Assembly (NCBI GenBank): GCA_002083395.1
Contig: LWDH01000047.1
Coordinates: 1-64,000 of the forward strand
DNA from: Proteobacteria bacterium SG_bin4
Lineage (GTDB): Bacteria; Pseudomonadota; Gammaproteobacteria; Burkholderiales; Nitrosomonadaceae
Direction: 5' to 3'
Length of the DNA stretch: 64,000 nt
Shown one piece after another: positions 24,998 to 33,658 of this stretch. Position numbers and translations under genes: made by a program. Positions within the stretch are counted from its first letter, which is position 1. The number at the start of each line of letters is the position of its first letter. Under the pieces are notes generated by a model. That model made no database searches. It was given only the letters and a program-made list of their open reading frames with translations, and was not told where the DNA came from.

Positions 24998-25858
24998 TTG
25001 CAAACAACTTCCAAACTATTGAATAGCGCCGATCATAGCCGCGACAGCGCCGGGTTGACTTACGTTTATCCAGTCATTTCACGGCGCGCCGGCGGCGTTT
25101 CGATCGGCATTAACTTGAATCCTAACAATGCTTGCAACTGGCGTTGCGTCTATTGCCAAGTTCCCGATCTCAAACGAGGTTCGGCGCCGCGCATCGATCT
25201 GGAAATACTCGAAGCCGAGCTGCGTTCGTTTTTGAATGAATTGATTCATGGTAACTTTATGGAACGCTACGTACCGCTGGAAGCCAGAAATATTAGAGAC
25301 ATCGCGCTATCAGGAAATGGCGAGCCGACGAGCGCCAAAGAATTTGACCAAGTCATCGAACTCATCGGCCATATCAAAAAGGATTTTGTGTTACCGGCGG
25401 ATCTGAAAACGGTGCTCATTACCAATGGCAGTTTAATTCTCCGCGCCAACGTGCAAGCTGGATTGCAAAAAATAGCAGCATTGAATGGCGAGATTTGGTT
25501 CAAATTCGACCGTGCTTCGCCCGGAGAACGTCGCAGAATTAACAACACGACGATCAGTTTGAAAAAAATTCAGGAAAACCTGAACATTGCCGCATCGATT
25601 TGCCCCACCTGGCTGCAAACCTGTATTTTTCAGCTCGACGGCAGACCGCCCGCAGATGACGAAGTATCGAGCTATCTGGCATTTATCCGGCAATTGCTCG
25701 AGTGTCAAATTCCTTTCCGCGGTGTTTTGTTGTATGGTCTTGCCAGACCGTCGCTGCAACCCGAAGCATCCAGGCTCGCAGCAGTTGAACCGGCTTGGTT
25801 TAAAGACTTTGAAGCAAAAATCCGCGCACTGGGTGTCACCGTTAAATCCAATCCATAA
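24998..25858 (+). CDS. Radical SAM protein of unknown function
   Basis: The cluster-binding motif is CNWRCVYC (CxxxCxxC), about residues 47-54, preceded by GVSIGINLNPNNA. IALSGNGEPTSAKEF resembles the SGNGEPT block of COG0731/TYW1-like radical SAM enzymes. The QueE hallmarks are absent. There is no in-frame ATG before residue 87, so the start must be a rare codon; TTG at 24998 lies just inside the open frame, but no clear ribosome-binding site supports it. The gene is divergent from queD with 42 bp between them. The substrate cannot be inferred. Confidence 0.75.
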   Translation: MQTTSKLLNSADHSRDSAGLTYVYPVISRRAGGVSIGINLNPNNACNWRCVYCQVPDLKRGSAPRIDLEILEAELRSFLNELIHGNFMERYVPLEARNIRDIALSGNGEPTSAKEFDQVIELIGHIKKDFVLPADLKTVLITNGSLILRANVQAGLQKIAALNGEIWFKFDRASPGERRRINNTTISLKKIQENLNIAASICPTWLQTCIFQLDGRPPADDEVSSYLAFIRQLLECQIPFRGVLLYGLARPSLQPEASRLAAVEPAWFKDFEAKIRALGVTVKSNP

Positions 25859-25947
25859 ACTCAACATAAACTCAACCGAGTGGCTTCATGAAACGGTATC
25901 GCCCGGACTGGCTTGTTTGTAACCTATTTACAACAGTTGATATTTTC

Positions 25948-25990
25948 TTGATCTCGATCAAAACCGATATTTTATGTAATTGATATATAT
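25948..25990 (+). promoter_or_regulatory. FNR-type box and -10 of the alginate-export porin
   Basis: TTGATCTCGATCAA (25948-25961) is a perfect TTGAT-N4-ATCAA site as used by FNR/ANR-type regulators. A TATATA -10 candidate follows at 25984-25989, which places the box centre close to -41, the class II activation position. The only gene downstream on this strand is the porin at 26178, about 180 nt from the inferred transcript start. The region between 25859 and 25947 shows nothing else. Confidence 0.65.
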
Positions 25991-26177
25991 GCAAAACTAA
26001 TTTGGATTTTTCAAGAGTTGAAAAATAGGTGGCAGTAAAGGGCGATACCTGAGTCATGCCAATAGCGGATATCACTTATAATTACGCCCCATATCATATA
26101 GAAAAACAACACGATACCCAATAATATTGTTACGTATACCGCACTACCGCTTTAATCTTCATAACAGGAGTTTTGAA

Positions 26178-27896
26178 ATGAGTTCTTGTCACCGCATTTC
26201 ATCCATTTCAACCCAGTCTTCCGTTGAAATCAAGATGCATTGGATGAAAAACATGCCACGTTGGCTATTTAGCGCCGCTTCAATGATCGCCGTCGCACTG
26301 TGTTTGAGCGCCCCGGTTCACGCAACCAATCCGGCGCCTGCCACCGTAAACCCCGCCGCACCCGCTGCGTCAGCGACACCTGCTGCAGCTCCAGATGCAG
26401 CTGCAAAACCGGCTGACGGCAAATTCGATATGTCGAAAGTACCACCGGTCACTGCGCCATCGCGCCCTGGATTGTTTATGTTGCCACCAGCCGGCCCGGG
26501 ATACTATTCGTTCTGGGATATGGTAACCGGCAACAAACGCGAGAAACCGCCGGTCGCGCCTTATCTGCCATTTGCTTTAATGACTACACCGGCTTTTGAT
26601 GTGGATTTCCGCTACTTGGATACCCCAGGTCACGAAAAAGATTTCTTTGATCCAATCAAACGGATCCGTTTTGCTGAAGACTGGCTATTATCGTTTGGCG
26701 GTAGTTTCTGGTATCGCTACACCCACGAAACCGACAGCCGCCTAAACGCAGGTGATGTCAACAACGATTTTCATCTGCTCCGCACGAGATTCCACGCCGA
26801 TTTATGGTATCGCGACCGGGTCCGGTTATTTGCAGAATTATTGGATGCGCGCGCTTTCAGCTCGGAATTGCCGCCACTCAGCACTGATAGAAACCATGCC
26901 GATATTCTGAATATGTTCACGGATATCAAACTGGCAACCGTCGATAATGGTCCCGTGTATGTCCGGGTTGGCCGGCAGGAATTGCTATATGGCTCACAGC
27001 GTTTGATCTCAACACTGGACTGGGTCAATACCCGCCGCACTTTCCAGGGTGTTAAATTCTTCTGGCGTAATCCGCAATGGGACTTGGATGCATTCTGGGT
27101 CCGTCCGATGATCACTGAAAAAGGCAATGTCGACAACTGGGATACGCAACAAAACTTCTTTGGTTTGTGGGCAACCAACAAGCCAAAACCCGGACACGCG
27201 ATCGATCTATATTTCTTGAGTTTGATCAACGATCGGAACATTACCGCAGCCAACCTGCTGACGGGAAATATTTTAGGGGCGAATGCCGATACCCATACCC
27301 TCGGTGGACGCTTAGTCGGTAATATTGATAATTTCTTATACGAAATTGAAGGTATGTACCAATTCGGACGCCGTTCAGGATTGGACGTATCTGCGTTTGC
27401 AGCCGCCACCGGTATCGGTTACCGCTTCCCACTGCCGATGAATCCGCAGGGCTGGATCCGCTACGACTTTGCTTCCGGTGACAGCCGCCATACCGATGGC
27501 CGCAGCAACACGTTCAACCAGTTATTTCCATTCGGTCACTACTACATGGGTTTCCTGGATCGCGTCGGACGTCAAAACATTCATGACTTCAACGCGCAAT
27601 TCACCATGCACCCGATGCCGTGGATCACATTTATCACGCAATACCACCGCTTCTATCTGGCGAACGACCGGGACTTTCTCTATAACGCAGCCGGCCTGGC
27701 AACACTGCGCGATGTGACCGGTCAATCCGGCAGCCATGTCGGTGATGAATTGGATTTCCGTTTGAATCTGCACGTCAGCCGGCACCAGGATGTATTGCTG
27801 GGCTATTCAAAACTCTGGAGCGGTACTTTCCTGGAGCGGCAACGCCCCGGCACCGACCCGGATTTGTTCTATATCCAGTACAACATCCGCTTCTAA
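26178..27896 (+). CDS. Alginate-export-family outer-membrane porin
   Basis: The start at 26178 has AGGAG 7 bp upstream. A signal peptide ends near PVHA after an unusually long n-region, followed by an Ala/Pro-rich linker (about residues 50-80, such as PAAPAASATPAAAP). The rest is a beta-barrel matching the alginate_exp family: LLRTRFHADLWYRDRVRLF, RVGRQELLYGSQRLIS and DWVNTRRTFQGVKFFW. The C-terminus ends in aromatic NIRF. Members export polysaccharide or take up organic or inorganic solutes; the substrate here is not known. An FNR box upstream suggests low-oxygen control. Confidence 0.8.
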   Translation: MSSCHRISSISTQSSVEIKMHWMKNMPRWLFSAASMIAVALCLSAPVHATNPAPATVNPAAPAASATPAAAPDAAAKPADGKFDMSKVPPVTAPSRPGLFMLPPAGPGYYSFWDMVTGNKREKPPVAPYLPFALMTTPAFDVDFRYLDTPGHEKDFFDPIKRIRFAEDWLLSFGGSFWYRYTHETDSRLNAGDVNNDFHLLRTRFHADLWYRDRVRLFAELLDARAFSSELPPLSTDRNHADILNMFTDIKLATVDNGPVYVRVGRQELLYGSQRLISTLDWVNTRRTFQGVKFFWRNPQWDLDAFWVRPMITEKGNVDNWDTQQNFFGLWATNKPKPGHAIDLYFLSLINDRNITAANLLTGNILGANADTHTLGGRLVGNIDNFLYEIEGMYQFGRRSGLDVSAFAAATGIGYRFPLPMNPQGWIRYDFASGDSRHTDGRSNTFNQLFPFGHYYMGFLDRVGRQNIHDFNAQFTMHPMPWITFITQYHRFYLANDRDFLYNAAGLATLRDVTGQSGSHVGDELDFRLNLHVSRHQDVLLGYSKLWSGTFLERQRPGTDPDLFYIQYNIRF

Positions 27897-27915
27897 GAAT
27901 CTTTGCACAAAAGAA

Positions 27916-27946
27916 AACGGCATCCAATCGGATGCCGTTATTTTTT
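27916..27946 (+). terminator. Rho-independent terminator
   Basis: A perfect 10-bp stem AACGGCATCC/GGATGCCGTT with an AATC loop is followed by ATTTTTT. It ends the porin transcript. Confidence 0.92.
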
Positions 27947-28072
27947 CAGCAAGCAGAAATCACCGCCGCCTGGATGGAATTCCGGATACTTGAAATACGC
28001 GGCGCTTATACAACAGAATGAATGACCGCGTACTTTGTTCGATATTACTTCAAGTCTCTGCCAATGAATAAT

Positions 28073-28885
28073 TTATCCGGCAACTATCGCTGCTGACTTT
28101 TTACGGACTTTATTGTTCATGCGCCAGCCGACAAGCCCCAATCCCGCCAGCAACATCACCCAGGTTTCCGGTTCGGGAACAGGCGTCAGAATAATCGTAT
28201 CCCCGGAAATGCTGATGTACATATCGATCGAACTAAAGGTGACACGATAATCGGCATGATCCAGAATCGGGCTGACGAAGCCGGTGGGGGCCGAGAAATT
28301 GTCACCGGCATTCATACCTGCTACCGCTTCGGCGGGATCCAGGCGGAAATCGGCGATCAGAAATTGATAATCGCCTGGCGTATTAACAGCGACATCGTAC
28401 CAAGGGTCACGGCGGAAGTGTATCGAACCATCGACTGACGTTTCAGTCAGCAGATGGGTGGTGCGCGTCAAAGGACTGGTTCCAGGTGTGTAACCGTTAA
28501 AATAATTGCTGGCGCCGGTCACACCGCCGCAATTATTTTCAACGTCGTCGCAGCGAAAAATGGCGTCGGTGGTTTTAATTGAACCGGTGTCGTGATAAAA
28601 ATACGTGTCGGCATCAAGCCAGGTTAATTCTCCATCGCCATTGATATCGTTAGTAAAATAACCTGGCGTGGACACATTGCTTTGCGAGGCCTCATAAGCA
28701 GCGACGTCGACGGTAAATGTGCCGGTGCCCAGTATTTTGAATTTCCAGACATCGAAAGTAGTACCCCCTGTAAGTTTATTCAGTGTGCCATTGATGGCCA
28801 GTGAGCTGGCCGCTTGAGCCGGTACGGTCACGAGCCCGAACGCCAGTGCAGCAGCACCGGCCAATTGAATTTTTTTTAACATCAT
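28073..28885 (-). CDS. PEP-CTERM protein with an EF-hand-like loop
   Basis: The 270-residue protein has a signal peptide ending PAQA and a PEP-CTERM signal VPEPETW, helix VMLLAGLGLVGW and basic tail ending in VRKKSAA. Inside is a complete 12-residue calcium-loop pattern, DINGDGELTWLD, with acids at positions 1, 5 and 12, as in EF-hand or dockerin loops. Two cysteine pairs may form a disulfide (CDDVENNC). GGAGA precedes the ATG. A palindrome promoter and a structured leader RNA lie upstream, as for the PEP-CTERM gene at 16187. Confidence 0.85.
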   Translation of the reverse strand: MMLKKIQLAGAAALAFGLVTVPAQAASSLAINGTLNKLTGGTTFDVWKFKILGTGTFTVDVAAYEASQSNVSTPGYFTNDINGDGELTWLDADTYFYHDTGSIKTTDAIFRCDDVENNCGGVTGASNYFNGYTPGTSPLTRTTHLLTETSVDGSIHFRRDPWYDVAVNTPGDYQFLIADFRLDPAEAVAGMNAGDNFSAPTGFVSPILDHADYRVTFSSIDMYISISGDTIILTPVPEPETWVMLLAGLGLVGWRMNNKVRKKSAAIVAG

Positions 28886-29054
28886 GTTGTCTCCAAAAAA
28901 GAAATCTGCAAGATAGATCGAACTATTGATTCAAAAACAATTCCTGTGCCGGTTATATCGCTGCCGTGCGCAATTGCAGACATACCGGAAGCAAGAGCGT
29001 GAACGATGTTCCGAAACAAAGTGACCGGAAGCTTTGATAGGAGTCGTTACATCC

Positions 29055-29169
29055 CGGCAAAATTTTCAGAAGCTCTCCATCATTCCAGAGAGGCAACCCG
29101 GCTATCTTCTAGTGTTGCACAAACCCAAGACCCGCGGGCTTTCCGGACTCGTTTCTCAACGAGGGTGGC
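29055..29169 (-). ncRNA. Structured leader RNA, second copy
   Basis: On the minus strand: CTCGTT/AACGAG stem with a GAGA tetraloop, TCCGGAAAGCC, an AGCCC/GGGTT helix, GGTCTT with AAGAT, then a CTCTC/GAGAG stem and CTGAAAATTTTGCCG. Each stem differs from the copy at 15955 by paired changes, so the fold is conserved and not merely the sequence. The middle loop is longer here. The ATG follows after 169 nt. Confidence 0.55.
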
Positions 29170-29187
29170 ATTTTTATGAATGCTGTC

Positions 29188-29232
29188 ATTATGGCTAAAA
29201 GCGCTGTAAATTCAATGCGGCATATTGTCGCG
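29188..29232 (-). promoter_or_regulatory. Palindrome-linked promoter of PEP-CTERM gene 28073
   Basis: Minus-strand CGCGACAATATGCCGCA (29216-29232) is followed directly by TTGAAT (29210-29215) and, after 16 bp, CATAAT (29188-29193). The distance from palindrome to leader RNA (about 47 bp) is nearly the same as at the 16187 gene (about 45 bp). Confidence 0.65.
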
Positions 29233-29380
29233 GCTTACGGCAAACCCTATGTCGCATCCCAAAATTTGAGATCCACGGTCAACATACAATCAGCATGCAA
29301 CACGAAAAATGAAAAAAGAGGCAACCGGTGATGCGCAATTTCCCGGATTGCCTCCTTATTTTCTGAAATATTAGAATTAA

Positions 29381-30361
29381 TCAGATAGGTGTTACATTGA
29401 ACCTCACAGAGGATCGATTTCTCATGCGCCAGCCGACCAAACCCAGCCCAGCCAGTAACATCATCCAGGTTTCGGATTCAGGTACCGGCGACAAAATATC
29501 CGGATTGGCCGCCAAGTAATCAAAAGCCGCATCATATAGCGGATGATGCGTGGATTCCTCCCAATCGATGCCTAGACCATTGGCAATGAGCACATCGAAC
29601 GTTTCGCTGTCGCCCACGCTATCATCCGCCGTTGCAAATCTCATGCGAAGCGCATATACGCCTGCGTCACGATTTCCGCCCAATTGGAGCAGCCAATGAT
29701 AATGATCGCCCGGCGCGAAATCATACCCGCCGGCATCGACTAGACTGCCGTTGGGTTGTACGGTTCCATCCGGATACGCATACCAGCCGCCATCAGGAAA
29801 ACGCACAGTATCGTAAAAATCATCAATGCCATCATCTTCGGTCCGTGTCCAGGTCCAGACCGATACACCGACTGAATTACCGCTGGCCGCGACAAAGCTG
29901 CTGCCGTTCCATACTTTAAGATCACTGACCAGTTCAAGCCGGACCGGCTTGTTATCGAGACTGCCATCCACTCCAGGCACAACGGCCAGAGCAGCCGCAT
30001 GGTGGTAATAGTTCCATGCAAAATCTTCAGGATTATACAGCGGGTTCTTGGTGCCATCGCTGCCTTTCAGGTGTGGCTGATCGGTTGATCCGCCGATATA
30101 CGCGGCATTGCCGCTGGCATCCACCGGGGTTCCGAAGGCATTCACGTGATTGTAAATCGACCGCTCATCCCACTCGCGTTCGGTACCAAAAAAACTTTGC
30201 CATATATTGCTCTCAAGCGGCTGGCCGTTGACATCGCGCACCGCGATACTTCCGCCGATATTGGAAAGAAATAAGCTACTGACAGGATCGTGCGCAAAGA
30301 CCGGATTCACCATGAAAACAACAGCAAGCCCTGTAATTGTTACTACTTTTTTTATGAGCAT
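29381..30361 (-). CDS. PEP-CTERM sorted surface protein
   Basis: The 326-residue protein has a signal peptide ending PVFA and a PEP-CTERM-type end VPESETW, helix MMLLAGLGLVGW, basic RMRNR, with PES in place of PEP. The body is rich in aromatic and acidic residues and contains paired His (YYHHAAALAVVPG). AAGGAGA lies 6 bp before the ATG. The gene is downstream of the amidohydrolase at 30543, now separated from it by MITE copy 2; without the element they would be about 35 bp apart and probably one operon. Confidence 0.82.
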   Translation of the reverse strand: MLIKKVVTITGLAVVFMVNPVFAHDPVSSLFLSNIGGSIAVRDVNGQPLESNIWQSFFGTEREWDERSIYNHVNAFGTPVDASGNAAYIGGSTDQPHLKGSDGTKNPLYNPEDFAWNYYHHAAALAVVPGVDGSLDNKPVRLELVSDLKVWNGSSFVAASGNSVGVSVWTWTRTEDDGIDDFYDTVRFPDGGWYAYPDGTVQPNGSLVDAGGYDFAPGDHYHWLLQLGGNRDAGVYALRMRFATADDSVGDSETFDVLIANGLGIDWEESTHHPLYDAAFDYLAANPDILSPVPESETWMMLLAGLGLVGWRMRNRSSVRFNVTPI

Positions 30362-30399
30362 TAGGATTCTCCTTATTTATTTCTAACAATGCTAGTTAA

Positions 30400-30542
30400 G
30401 GAATCGCCGATTAATTCGACGAACGAAATGAAGTACGAGGCGCACGGAACACAGCAACCGAGACATATCAACACGATAGGCAAGGGAGCGAGTACCGCGC
30501 AACGAAGTGATTCGCTCGTATAGTCAATTAATCAGCGTTTCC
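30400..30542 (+). mobile_element. 143-bp IS5-like MITE, copy 2
   Basis: Starts GGAATCGCCGATTAATT and ends with the inverted repeat AATTAATCAGCGTTTCC (15 of 17 match), flanked by perfect TTAA repeats (30396-30399, 30543-30546). It is highly similar to copy 1. The right-hand TTAA contains the stop codon of the amidohydrolase gene, so the element sits exactly at the end of that gene and splits it from the PEP-CTERM gene downstream. The frame open in copy 1 has one stop (TAG) here. Confidence 0.82.
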
Positions 30543-32048
30543 TTAATTGCATTCCGAAACCGGCAGCCAATTAACCAATAATCCTTGGTCCTGCAATTGA
30601 CCATCCTCTTCCTTCATGTAATACAGATGATGGTCTGCTGAGGAAACACCCAGATAGGTTTTTGTACCCGGATAATAGCGATAACTGTAGACACCGGAAA
30701 TTTGTGTTGCCGCACCGGAAGGCGACAATGCGCTGGAATATTTACCTTCCGCCCAATTCAAGAAACAGTTGATCTTTTCCTCGGAAGAGAGGTTGATGTA
30801 ATTATTGACCACCGCGCGTCCACCGGACAACACCAAATCCGGGTATTCCAGGATCTTGAATTTCTCGAACGGATTACCACGGACAGCAATAATGTCTGCT
30901 GGCGCATCCGGGGCTATCGTGCCCAAACCTGGAATACCCAGGTCTTCTGCAGCTTTTGACGTTGCAGCTTTAATTACATTGATAACATCCGTGAAATCGA
31001 TCGTATCTCCGCTCAGCGCATGTAACATGGTATGCAATTCCTGGCCATTGATTCCCCAAGGCACATCGTCATGCGCAATTTCGGAACCGTAAACCACCTT
31101 GGCGCCTTTCATTCCTAATCCGACCGCATTGGCAAACATATGCTCGCAAGTGGAGTGGGTATCAAGCGTAGTCACAACGGTCACGCCATCGTCTTTGATC
31201 CGCTGCAGCAATTCATCGCTGATCGCAGCGCACGGCATATGCACCAGCGTATCGACATTGGCGTCCAGAGCCCGGACTAAACCGGCTTCCTCACCCACAA
31301 ATGCCATTACACGTTTTCCAAGCGCATGTGCTTTGGCCACAATCGCTTGTGTGATCTCTGCGGACAGCATCGGCCAAGGCGTTGGTGGAATCGGATTGCC
31401 ATGAGTCATCCAATGCCTGCCCGGTTCACCACCAGGCTCCAACGAAATGACGATTGCGGATGCGCCACCCGTCACCAATTCCTGTACGACTGATTCAGCT
31501 TCAGCCACCGATGAGACGGCAATGCCAATTTTGTCGAAGCCGCTGTCGCCGCCAAAAATATTCAGTGGATAACCGTTAGCAGCCTGGATAATCGGTCCAG
31601 CGCTTAATAAGCGCAACGTTCCTTCGCCGCCTTCCATGGCTTTCAAAGGACCGCCGACATCTTGTGCCGTGGTAACGCCGTTTTTCAACACAACACTTTT
31701 ATTGACGCTCTGGAACGTAATGTGACCGTGACGTTCGATAAATCCCGGCAATATCGTCGAATCGCCCAGATCCAATTGATTGGCACATCGGCTGCTTAAT
31801 TCCGCCAAGGTGCCAATTTGCTTGACCTTATTGCCTTCTATTAACACCGCCTTGTTTTCATGAGGAAAATTGATTCCGTCGAATAACCGCGCAGCTGCTA
31901 GTATCTGACAAGCGGGAAGACCCGGCACGACTGTAGACCCGGAGTGATCCGAGCTGCCATCTCCATGGGCATTGAAGCTGATTACTGATGAAAGAACCAC
32001 CGGGATCAATGCTTTAATTACAGTGTGAGAAACAATTTTTTTAATCAT
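30543..32048 (-). CDS. Secreted amidohydrolase-family protein
   Basis: Metal-dependent hydrolase of the amidohydrolase (imidazolonepropionase/prolidase-like) family. The start at 32048 gives a signal peptide (KKIVSHTVIKALIPVVLSSV) ending near NAHG. FIERHGHITFQ supplies the HxH metal site, then DTLVHMPC, and GSEIAHDDVPWG holds the conserved acid. An extra C-terminal part of about 80 residues carries YRYYPGTKTYLGVSSADHH, a pattern seen in secreted proteins. It is a paralogue of the protein at 32318. The substrate is unknown. The stop codon lies in the target duplication of MITE copy 2, so the original C-terminus may have differed slightly. Confidence 0.82.
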   Translation of the reverse strand: MIKKIVSHTVIKALIPVVLSSVISFNAHGDGSSDHSGSTVVPGLPACQILAAARLFDGINFPHENKAVLIEGNKVKQIGTLAELSSRCANQLDLGDSTILPGFIERHGHITFQSVNKSVVLKNGVTTAQDVGGPLKAMEGGEGTLRLLSAGPIIQAANGYPLNIFGGDSGFDKIGIAVSSVAEAESVVQELVTGGASAIVISLEPGGEPGRHWMTHGNPIPPTPWPMLSAEITQAIVAKAHALGKRVMAFVGEEAGLVRALDANVDTLVHMPCAAISDELLQRIKDDGVTVVTTLDTHSTCEHMFANAVGLGMKGAKVVYGSEIAHDDVPWGINGQELHTMLHALSGDTIDFTDVINVIKAATSKAAEDLGIPGLGTIAPDAPADIIAVRGNPFEKFKILEYPDLVLSGGRAVVNNYINLSSEEKINCFLNWAEGKYSSALSPSGAATQISGVYSYRYYPGTKTYLGVSSADHHLYYMKEEDGQLQDQGLLVNWLPVSECN

Positions 32049-32177
32049 TTTGAATGTATTTCCTTTGAATATTGATGATGTTCTTATTGATATTAATGTA
32101 GAGAAAACTTGTTTCATTGAGCGAATCAATAAAAATTTTATTCAATCAGTATATGTGCTTATCTGAAGTGAATATGC

Positions 32178-32223
32178 ATTATAAAGTTAGCTATTTTCAT
32201 TGAACATGCGACAAATTGTCACA
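32178..32223 (-). promoter_or_regulatory. Palindrome-linked promoter of amidohydrolase 30543
   Basis: Minus-strand TGTGACAATTTGTCGCA (32207-32223), then TGTTCA directly adjacent (32201-32206) and, 17 bp on, a consensus -10 TATAAT (32178-32183). This is the strongest -10 of the set. The inferred leader is about 120 nt. Confidence 0.7.
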
Positions 32224-32317
32224 CCTGACTTAAGAGGGCGGGGTCAAATGAAGAAACTTTTCACCTATTCATCAGGCTGATTCTGGATGGTTTTATTGGT
32301 ATGACTGAAAAATTGAA

Positions 32318-33604
32318 TTACCGGGCAGGACCAAACTGATTGACAATCATGTGTCCACCGGAAATTACCAGGTCAGGATATTCGAGACGTTTCAAATTGA
32401 GTAAAGGATTTCCTTTGAAAGCGATAAGATCGGCAGGAGCGCCCGGCTGCAAGGTGCCAAGCAACGGCATGCCCAAATGCCGTCCGGCCTTGGAAGTTGC
32501 AGCCCGCACCGCATCCAGAGAATCCAGCTTAGCCGTTTGCATCATGACCATGAGCTCCTGCGCATTGATACCCCAGGGAACATCGGGATGCGCAATCTCG
32601 GAACCGTACAACAACTCACCGCCCAGCGCAGCCCAAATCGCTGCATTGTGCGTAATACCCGGACATTTTGATAAGGTGTCGATGGTGCTGATGATTTTCA
32701 CTTGCTGCATGACCGCTTGCTTTAATAACGCCTCCGGGATCGATTCGCAAGGCATGTGCGCCCATTCATCGACACCCGCATTCAATGCAATCCGCACTCC
32801 CGTAAGTTCGGCAACATGCGCGGATACCTTGCGTTTGTGATGATGAGCTTCATCGACAATCGCCTTCACAACGGATTCGGAAAGCACCGGCCACTTTGCT
32901 TGTTTATGCTGTGAATGGTGCGTTGCGTGATGAAGATCGTTGTCATGGCCCGGGTGGTGCGATTCGGGATGTGCAGATCCATGATGATGGAGATGGTGAG
33001 AAGTCCACGGCGCTCCGGCTTCCCCGCCGGGTTCAAGCGCAATTTTAATGATAACAGCCCCCTTCCCGGCTAACTGCTTCACGGCCGCCCGTGCTTCCTG
33101 CTCATCCGCCACCGCAATGGCAAGATTTTCTGCGCCCATGGTTACGATGGGATATCCGCCGGATGCGGTAATAATCGGACCGGAAGTCAACACCCTCAGA
33201 CTGCCTGCGCCACCGTAGGGTGCATGAACCGGTCCGCCTAAATCGCGGATCGTGGTGATACCATGACGTATCACGATCTCAGCCGGAACGTTCTGATATG
33301 TCAAATGCGCGTGCAATTCAATAAAACCCGGAAAAATCGTCGCATCGCCCAAATCCATGACCAACGTATCATCGTCGGTGATCGTCTGCGCGCGCGGTTG
33401 AATCGTTGCCACCCTGCCATCTTTCAGGACAACCGACATATCGGTCCTGATATTGTCGCCATCGAAAACACGCGCGGCATGCAGCAGTAGCTTCGAAGCC
33501 GGCTGGTTTTGCGCCTGGATAGTGGTAGAAAAAAGCACCAAAAACATTAACAATAAATAGCACACGAATAAGCTCAAAATTTTGCACATGATGAATGGCT
33601 GCAT
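32318..33604 (-). CDS. Secreted amidohydrolase with His-rich insert
   Basis: A paralogue of the amidohydrolase at 30543, without its C-terminal extension. It has a signal peptide (LLLMFLVLFSTTIQAQ), the metal-site HxH in FIELHAHLTYQ, DEWAHMPCES and GSEIAHPDVPWG. Between the PGGEAG block and the next helix is an insert of about 30 residues with 14 histidines (for example HHLHHHGSAHPESHH), absent in the paralogue and suited to binding zinc, nickel or copper. I chose the ATG at 33604 over a GTG at 33613 because GGGTGA lies 5 bp before it. It is 54 bp downstream of the GH88-like gene and may be cotranscribed. Confidence 0.82.
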   Translation of the reverse strand: MQPFIMCKILSLFVCYLLLMFLVLFSTTIQAQNQPASKLLLHAARVFDGDNIRTDMSVVLKDGRVATIQPRAQTITDDDTLVMDLGDATIFPGFIELHAHLTYQNVPAEIVIRHGITTIRDLGGPVHAPYGGAGSLRVLTSGPIITASGGYPIVTMGAENLAIAVADEQEARAAVKQLAGKGAVIIKIALEPGGEAGAPWTSHHLHHHGSAHPESHHPGHDNDLHHATHHSQHKQAKWPVLSESVVKAIVDEAHHHKRKVSAHVAELTGVRIALNAGVDEWAHMPCESIPEALLKQAVMQQVKIISTIDTLSKCPGITHNAAIWAALGGELLYGSEIAHPDVPWGINAQELMVMMQTAKLDSLDAVRAATSKAGRHLGMPLLGTLQPGAPADLIAFKGNPLLNLKRLEYPDLVISGGHMIVNQFGPAR

Positions 33605-33658
33605 GGATTTCACCCAACTGTGGAATTTGCGATCGTTTGATAGAATTTTAAATACCGG

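Larger units (their letters stand above)
28886..29380. promoter_or_regulatory. Regulatory region of PEP-CTERM gene 28073
   Basis: 495 bp upstream of the minus-strand PEP-CTERM gene. It contains the palindrome promoter (29188-29232) and the structured leader RNA (29055-29169). Nothing further was recognised in 28886-29054 or in 29233-29380, although a TATGTCGCAT half-palindrome occurs around 29248-29257. Confidence 0.6.

Noticed and set aside
24998..25858. Assignment of the radical SAM gene as queE
   Set aside because: Length (286) and motifs do not match QueE; only its position next to queD suggests it.
28938..28953. Sigma-54-like motif (GGCAC-N5-TTGT on the minus strand) before PEP-CTERM gene 28073
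   Set aside because: It lies downstream of the leader RNA and has GT in place of GC at -12; the palindrome promoter at 29188 explains the leader better.
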